A DNA stretch of 36,622 bases from NCBI GenBank assembly GCA_028822885.1, contig JAPKCP010000001.1, positions 1 to 36,622 on the forward strand, written 5' to 3'. This document shows positions 33,188 to 36,622 of this stretch, in pieces; position 1 is the first letter of the stretch; each line of letters opens with the position of its first letter. The stretch comes from Yoonia sp. GTDB taxonomy: Bacteria > Pseudomonadota > Alphaproteobacteria > Rhodobacterales > Rhodobacteraceae. Both the position numbers and the translations under genes were made by a program. The notes below the pieces were generated by a model. That model worked only from the letters and a program-made list of their open reading frames with translations. It was not told where the DNA came from and ran no database searches.

Positions 33188-34318
33188 ATGACAACTGCTG
33201 CCATCATCGTTGCTGCCGGTCGCGGTACGCGCGCAGGGGGTGATATTCCCAAGCAATGGCAACAGCTTGGTGATAAATCCGTCGCTGCACATGCTCTTGG
33301 CCACTTTGCCAATCACCCCAAAGTTGATCATTTGGTCCTCGTTTTGCATACCGATGATTTTGACAGCACATTTTGGCCCCGTGACCATCCCATGATTGTG
33401 ACAAAGGGTGGCGCAACCCGCAGTCAGTCCGTGCTTAACGGTCTGCGGGCCGTTCCCGATGGCACAACCCGCGTCCTCATTCATGATGCTGCCCGCCCAC
33501 ACGTATCTGCCGCGCTGATTGATCGTGTCCTGTCGGCGCTAGATACCAATGTTGCTGCAGCCCCGGCGGTTACTGTGACCGATACGCTTTGGCATGGCGC
33601 AGGCGATCATGTGATCGGCACGCAAGATCGCGCCGGGCTGTATCGTGCACAAACACCGCAAGGGTTTCATCTGGCCCCTTTGCTGGCCGCTTATGCCGCC
33701 CATCCCGAAGCTACCGATGACGTCACCATTGCGCGCCTTGCTGGGCTAGACGTGGCCATTGTTCCGGGCGATGAGGATAATCTGAAAATTACCGGCCCGG
33801 ATGATCACGCCCGCGCCGTCCGTATCTTAGGGACTAAAATGGATATACGACTTGGCAATGGCTACGATGTGCACCGTTTTGGTGATGGCGATCATGTGTG
33901 GCTATGTGGCGTAAAAATTAAACATACCCGTAGCTTACAAGGTCATTCTGATGCAGATGTTGGGATGCACGCAGTTACAGACGCGATTTACGGGGCATTG
34001 GGTCAAGGCGACATTGGACAGCACTTTCCGCCAAGCGATCCACAGTGGAAAGGCGCCTCTAGCCATATTTTCTTGGAACACGCGGTTGAATTGGCGCGCG
34101 CTGAGGGGTTTGAGGTTTCTAACGTGGATTGCACGTTGGTCTGCGAATACCCGAAGATCGGCCCACATCAGACTGAAATGAAAGCACAAATGGCGAAAAT
34201 TATGGGAATAGATGCTTCAAGGGTGAGCGTGAAGGCCACAACCTCAGAACGGCTTGGGTTCACTGGTCGCTCAGAAGGGATCGCGAGCCTTGCTACAGCC
34301 GCGTTGATCAAACAATGA
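33188..34318 (+). CDS. ispDF: Bifunctional IspD/IspF enzyme of the MEP isoprenoid pathway
   Basis: The 376-residue fusion catalyses two non-adjacent steps of isoprenoid precursor synthesis. IspD (residues 1-217) makes CDP-methylerythritol and has the CTP loop VAAGRGTRAGGDIPKQW plus IHDAARPHVS. IspF (218-376) forms the cyclic diphosphate and has GNGYDVHRF with metal ligands, GHSDADVGMHAVTDAIYGA and ATTSERLGFTGR. The junction lies at a methionine (MDIRLGNG) with almost no linker. The fusion is typical of alphaproteobacteria. It overlaps pgpA by four bases. Confidence 0.97.
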   Translation: MTTAAIIVAAGRGTRAGGDIPKQWQQLGDKSVAAHALGHFANHPKVDHLVLVLHTDDFDSTFWPRDHPMIVTKGGATRSQSVLNGLRAVPDGTTRVLIHDAARPHVSAALIDRVLSALDTNVAAAPAVTVTDTLWHGAGDHVIGTQDRAGLYRAQTPQGFHLAPLLAAYAAHPEATDDVTIARLAGLDVAIVPGDEDNLKITGPDDHARAVRILGTKMDIRLGNGYDVHRFGDGDHVWLCGVKIKHTRSLQGHSDADVGMHAVTDAIYGALGQGDIGQHFPPSDPQWKGASSHIFLEHAVELARAEGFEVSNVDCTLVCEYPKIGPHQTEMKAQMAKIMGIDASRVSVKATTSERLGFTGRSEGIASLATAALIKQ

Positions 34319-34803
34319 GCAATCTCATCGCAACGTTCTTTTATATCGGCCACTTACGACCTGCGCCCGGCACTTGGGGATCATTCGCGGCACTGCCCGC
34401 CGCGTTAATCCTTTACGCGGTTGGTGGTCCTTGGGCCGTGGTGATCGGGGTTTTCGTCACCTATGTCCTCGGCCATTGGGCCACGACCGTTGAGACACGG
34501 GGCAAAGACAACCACGATCCATCTGAAATTGTGATTGATGAGGTCTGCGGTCAGTGGATCGCGCTGCTACCAGTCTTGTTTGGTGCTGCAAATAATAGTG
34601 TTCCCGTGCTGGATTTGTGGCCCGGTTGGATTGCGGCGTTTGTGCTGTTTCGCCTGTTTGATATTACAAAGGTCGGCCCTATTGGCTGGGCGGATAAGCG
34701 TGATGATGCAACGGGTGTGATGTTGGACGATGTGGTTGCTGGTGTTTTCGCAGCAATTTGTGTGATCATCCTAGCCGGCCTATATCACGTCGTGCTCCCA
34801 TGA
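34315..34803 (+). CDS. pgpA: Phosphatidylglycerophosphatase A
   Basis: Membrane lipid phosphatase that converts phosphatidylglycerol phosphate to phosphatidylglycerol. The 162 residues show the family opening FFYIGHLRPAPGTWGSFAAL, the acidic motif HDPSEIVIDEVCGQW thought to bind metal, and three to four hydrophobic segments ending in LDDVVAGVFAAI. It is sandwiched between ispDF and the CinA-type gene with ATGA overlaps on both sides, so the three genes form a tightly coupled operon. Confidence 0.94.
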   Translation: MSNLIATFFYIGHLRPAPGTWGSFAALPAALILYAVGGPWAVVIGVFVTYVLGHWATTVETRGKDNHDPSEIVIDEVCGQWIALLPVLFGAANNSVPVLDLWPGWIAAFVLFRLFDITKVGPIGWADKRDDATGVMLDDVVAGVFAAICVIILAGLYHVVLP

Positions 34804-35282
34804 TTGCCGCTGACCTGTTGGAGATCGCCCGTTCAAAAGGCGTGATGATTACAACCGCCGAAAGCTGCACAGGTGGATTGATTGCAGTTGCAATTACTGA
34901 AATCCCGGGTAGCTCTGCAATGTTTGACCGTGGATTTGTGACTTACAGCAATGACGCCAAAACTGAGATGCTGGGCGTGCCGTTCACCCTCATCACCGAC
35001 CATGGCGCCGTGTCCCAGCCCGTCGCAGAAGCTATGGCGCAGGGCGCGCTGTCGCGCTCAAAGGCCGGTATTGCGATATCAGTCACAGGTGTTGCGGGTC
35101 CGGGCGGCACGCCAGAGAAACCCGAAGGTATGGTGTGCTTTGGGATCGCGACAGCAGACGGTGTGCAAAGTGAGACGCAGCAATTTGGTGCGATTGGACG
35201 CGCCCAAGTCCGTGCCAAAACGGTCGATCATGCTTTACTGCTGTGCATCAAGGCGTTGACTACACTTACGTCTGATAAATAA
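34800..35282 (+). CDS. pncC: CinA C-terminal-type nicotinamide-nucleotide amidase
   Basis: The 160 residues comprise only the C-terminal (amidase) domain of the CinA family, as in E. coli PncC, which converts NMN to nicotinate mononucleotide in pyridine-nucleotide recycling. The motifs TTAESCTGGLIA, GSSAMFDRGFVTYSN and ISVTGVAGPGGTPEKPEG are diagnostic. The start at 34800 overlaps the pgpA stop (ATGA); a frame opening at 34758 would run 14 codons inside pgpA and is not needed. Activity is inferred from the family. Confidence 0.9.
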   Translation: MIAADLLEIARSKGVMITTAESCTGGLIAVAITEIPGSSAMFDRGFVTYSNDAKTEMLGVPFTLITDHGAVSQPVAEAMAQGALSRSKAGIAISVTGVAGPGGTPEKPEGMVCFGIATADGVQSETQQFGAIGRAQVRAKTVDHALLLCIKALTTLTSDK

Positions 35283-35430
35283 GCGCGCACCAGAAATACT
35301 GCTTATTATTTAATCATTTCACAAACCGCCCATCATTCGTGCATCAAAAATCACTAGTGCCACTTTTCCATGCAGTTCGAATCCCGCACTCCCCAACATC
35401 AACGGGAAAACCCAATTGACGGAGAGTATT

Positions 35431-36609
35431 ATGAACGGAGCGGATACCGCTTGGATGATCGTGGCAACAGCACTGGTGCTGTTTATGACGCTGCCCGGTC
35501 TAGCCTTATTTTACGGCGGCCTTGTACGGTCGCGCAACGTGCTCAGCGTTTTCATGCACTGCTATGCCATCGCCTGTTTGATGAGCATTCTGTGGTTTGC
35601 CTTTGGCTATTCCATCGCATTTGGAAGCGGAACAAGCGGCATCTGGGGCGGTTTGGACAAGGCATTCCTGAACGGTGTCGATCTTGAAAGCATTTCTGGC
35701 ACCATCCCTGAAATACTATTTTTCGCTTTCCAGATGACCTTTGCGATTATCACGCCTGCCTTGATCGTCGGTGCCTATGTGGAGCGGATCGGCTTTGGCT
35801 TTGTGTTGTTGTTTTCATCACTTTGGATGCTACTGTGCTACGCACCTGTCGTGCATTGGGTCTGGGGCGGCGGTATGCTGGCCAACGGGATGATCTTTGA
35901 AACCGCTGTTATGGATTTTGCTGGTGGTATCGTCGTGCATGAAACTGCTGGTTTGGCAGCCCTCATCCTTGCTGTGTTCCTTGGGGCACGCAAAGTCGCA
36001 ACAAAGCCGCCCCATAATCCGGGCATGGTTATGATCGGCGCTGCAATGCTGTGGGTTGGTTGGTTTGGCTTTAATGGCGGATCACAATTGGCGGCTGATG
36101 CTGGTGCTGCGATGGCGCTGACTGTCACGCACTTGTCTGCTGCAGCAGCGTCCCTAACATGGGCCTTGTGGGAAAAGATTAAGTTCGGGAAAGCCTCCCT
36201 CGTTGGAATCGTGACTGGTACAATCGCGGGTCTGGCCTCTGTCACCCCTGCCTCCGGATTTATCACGCCGATCCAAGCCCTCATCATCGGCGCGGTCGCA
36301 GGTGTTTTGTGTCAGGAAGCTGTGAACTTTATCCGTAACAAGGTGAGCATCGACGACACATTGGATGTTTTTGCGGTCCACGGTGTTGGCGGTATATTCG
36401 GTACGATCATGATTGCGGTCTTTGGGATCGGGTCATGGGCGTCACAGCTGGGCGCACTTGCAATTGTAGGCGCTTTCACGACCGTCATGACAGTCGCGCT
36501 GATTTACATTTGCAAAGCCATCACGCCACTGCGGGTCGATGAAGAGATCGAATACGGCGGGCTAGATTTGGCTGTGCATGGTGAGCGGGCTTACGACATC
36601 ACCAGCTAA
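35431..36609 (+). CDS. amt: Ammonium transporter (Amt family)
   Basis: Membrane channel for ammonium uptake. The start at 35431 gives 392 residues and has GGAGAG directly upstream; a TTG five codons earlier is less likely. About eleven membrane helices are visible. The twin pore histidines are present as His170 (GGIVVHETAG) and His317 (FAVHGVGG), together with an Asp in VMDFAGG and the gate region FQMTFAIITPALI. The C-terminal tail EYGGLDLAVHGERAY, which contacts PII proteins in homologues, is intact. No glnK lies beside it. The 148-base upstream gap has no clear promoter. No cleavable signal peptide is apparent. Confidence 0.95.
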   Translation: MNGADTAWMIVATALVLFMTLPGLALFYGGLVRSRNVLSVFMHCYAIACLMSILWFAFGYSIAFGSGTSGIWGGLDKAFLNGVDLESISGTIPEILFFAFQMTFAIITPALIVGAYVERIGFGFVLLFSSLWMLLCYAPVVHWVWGGGMLANGMIFETAVMDFAGGIVVHETAGLAALILAVFLGARKVATKPPHNPGMVMIGAAMLWVGWFGFNGGSQLAADAGAAMALTVTHLSAAAASLTWALWEKIKFGKASLVGIVTGTIAGLASVTPASGFITPIQALIIGAVAGVLCQEAVNFIRNKVSIDDTLDVFAVHGVGGIFGTIMIAVFGIGSWASQLGALAIVGAFTTVMTVALIYICKAITPLRVDEEIEYGGLDLAVHGERAYDITS

Positions 36610-36622
36610 GATTCACAAAATA

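Noticed and set aside
35346..35363. A possible NtrC dyad (TGCAT ... GTGCC) upstream of amt
   Set aside because: The half-site spacing does not fit the known NtrC pattern and the half sites are imperfect.
35358..35375. A sigma-54-like -24/-12 promoter upstream of amt (TGCCAC ... TGCAG)
   Set aside because: The spacing between the two elements is one base too long and the -24 GG is not conserved. The NtrC here also lacks the sigma-54 contact loop.
1..36622. Mobile elements, CRISPR arrays, toxin-antitoxin or defence islands
   Set aside because: No transposase, integrase, restriction or nuclease-effector proteins, no spaced direct-repeat arrays and no composition break were seen. The content is syntenic core genome.

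Overview
The window is chromosomal DNA from an alphaproteobacterium, almost certainly Rhodobacterales and probably a marine Roseobacter-group member with moderate GC. The evidence is gene order and family type: phoR-pstSCAB-phoU on one strand, the dusB(nifR3)-ntrBC-ntrYX-trkA-trkH-hfq-hflX block, a fused ispDF, class II DAHP synthase, a PAS_5-type protein, and an NtrC without the sigma-54 contact loop. Nearly all of it is conserved core metabolism and regulation. I see no phage, insertion sequence, CRISPR array, tRNA or rRNA. No gene-free stretch exceeds about 220 bases.

Layout. (1) 1-6011, minus strand: phosphate sensing and uptake, with a phased Pho-box array ahead of pstS. (2) 6109-8174, minus: gamma-carbonic-anhydrase-like protein, gmk and yicC. 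(3) 8334-8999, plus: a stand-alone PAS protein, convergent with DAHP synthase (9053-10426, minus) across a shared terminator. (4) 10613-11626, plus: a GlxA/GbdR-type AraC regulator. (5) 11810-12730, plus: a TbpB-barrel-like lipoprotein whose signal-peptide region appears broken. (6) 12953-21061, plus: a branched-chain-amino-acid-type ABC transporter in the order livK-livG-livF-(small exported protein)-livH-livM, followed by a membrane-anchored penicillin-acylase-family hydrolase. (7) 33000-21270, minus: the Ntr two-component block running into potassium uptake, Hfq and HflX. (8) 33188-36609, plus: ispDF, pgpA, a CinA-type amidase and an ammonium transporter.

How the parts relate. Much of the window concerns nutrient acquisition: phosphate (Pho/Pst), amino acids (Liv) and nitrogen (NtrBC, NtrYX, Amt). 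Both ABC operons have a strong hairpin directly after the binding-protein gene, which fits making more binding protein than membrane parts. Neither NtrC nor NtrX carries a GAFTGA loop, so nitrogen control here probably does not use sigma-54 in the enteric way.

No clearly new defence or mobile system was found. The best candidates for undescribed biology are the small exported protein inside the liv operon, the acylase attached to that operon, and the damaged lipoprotein.
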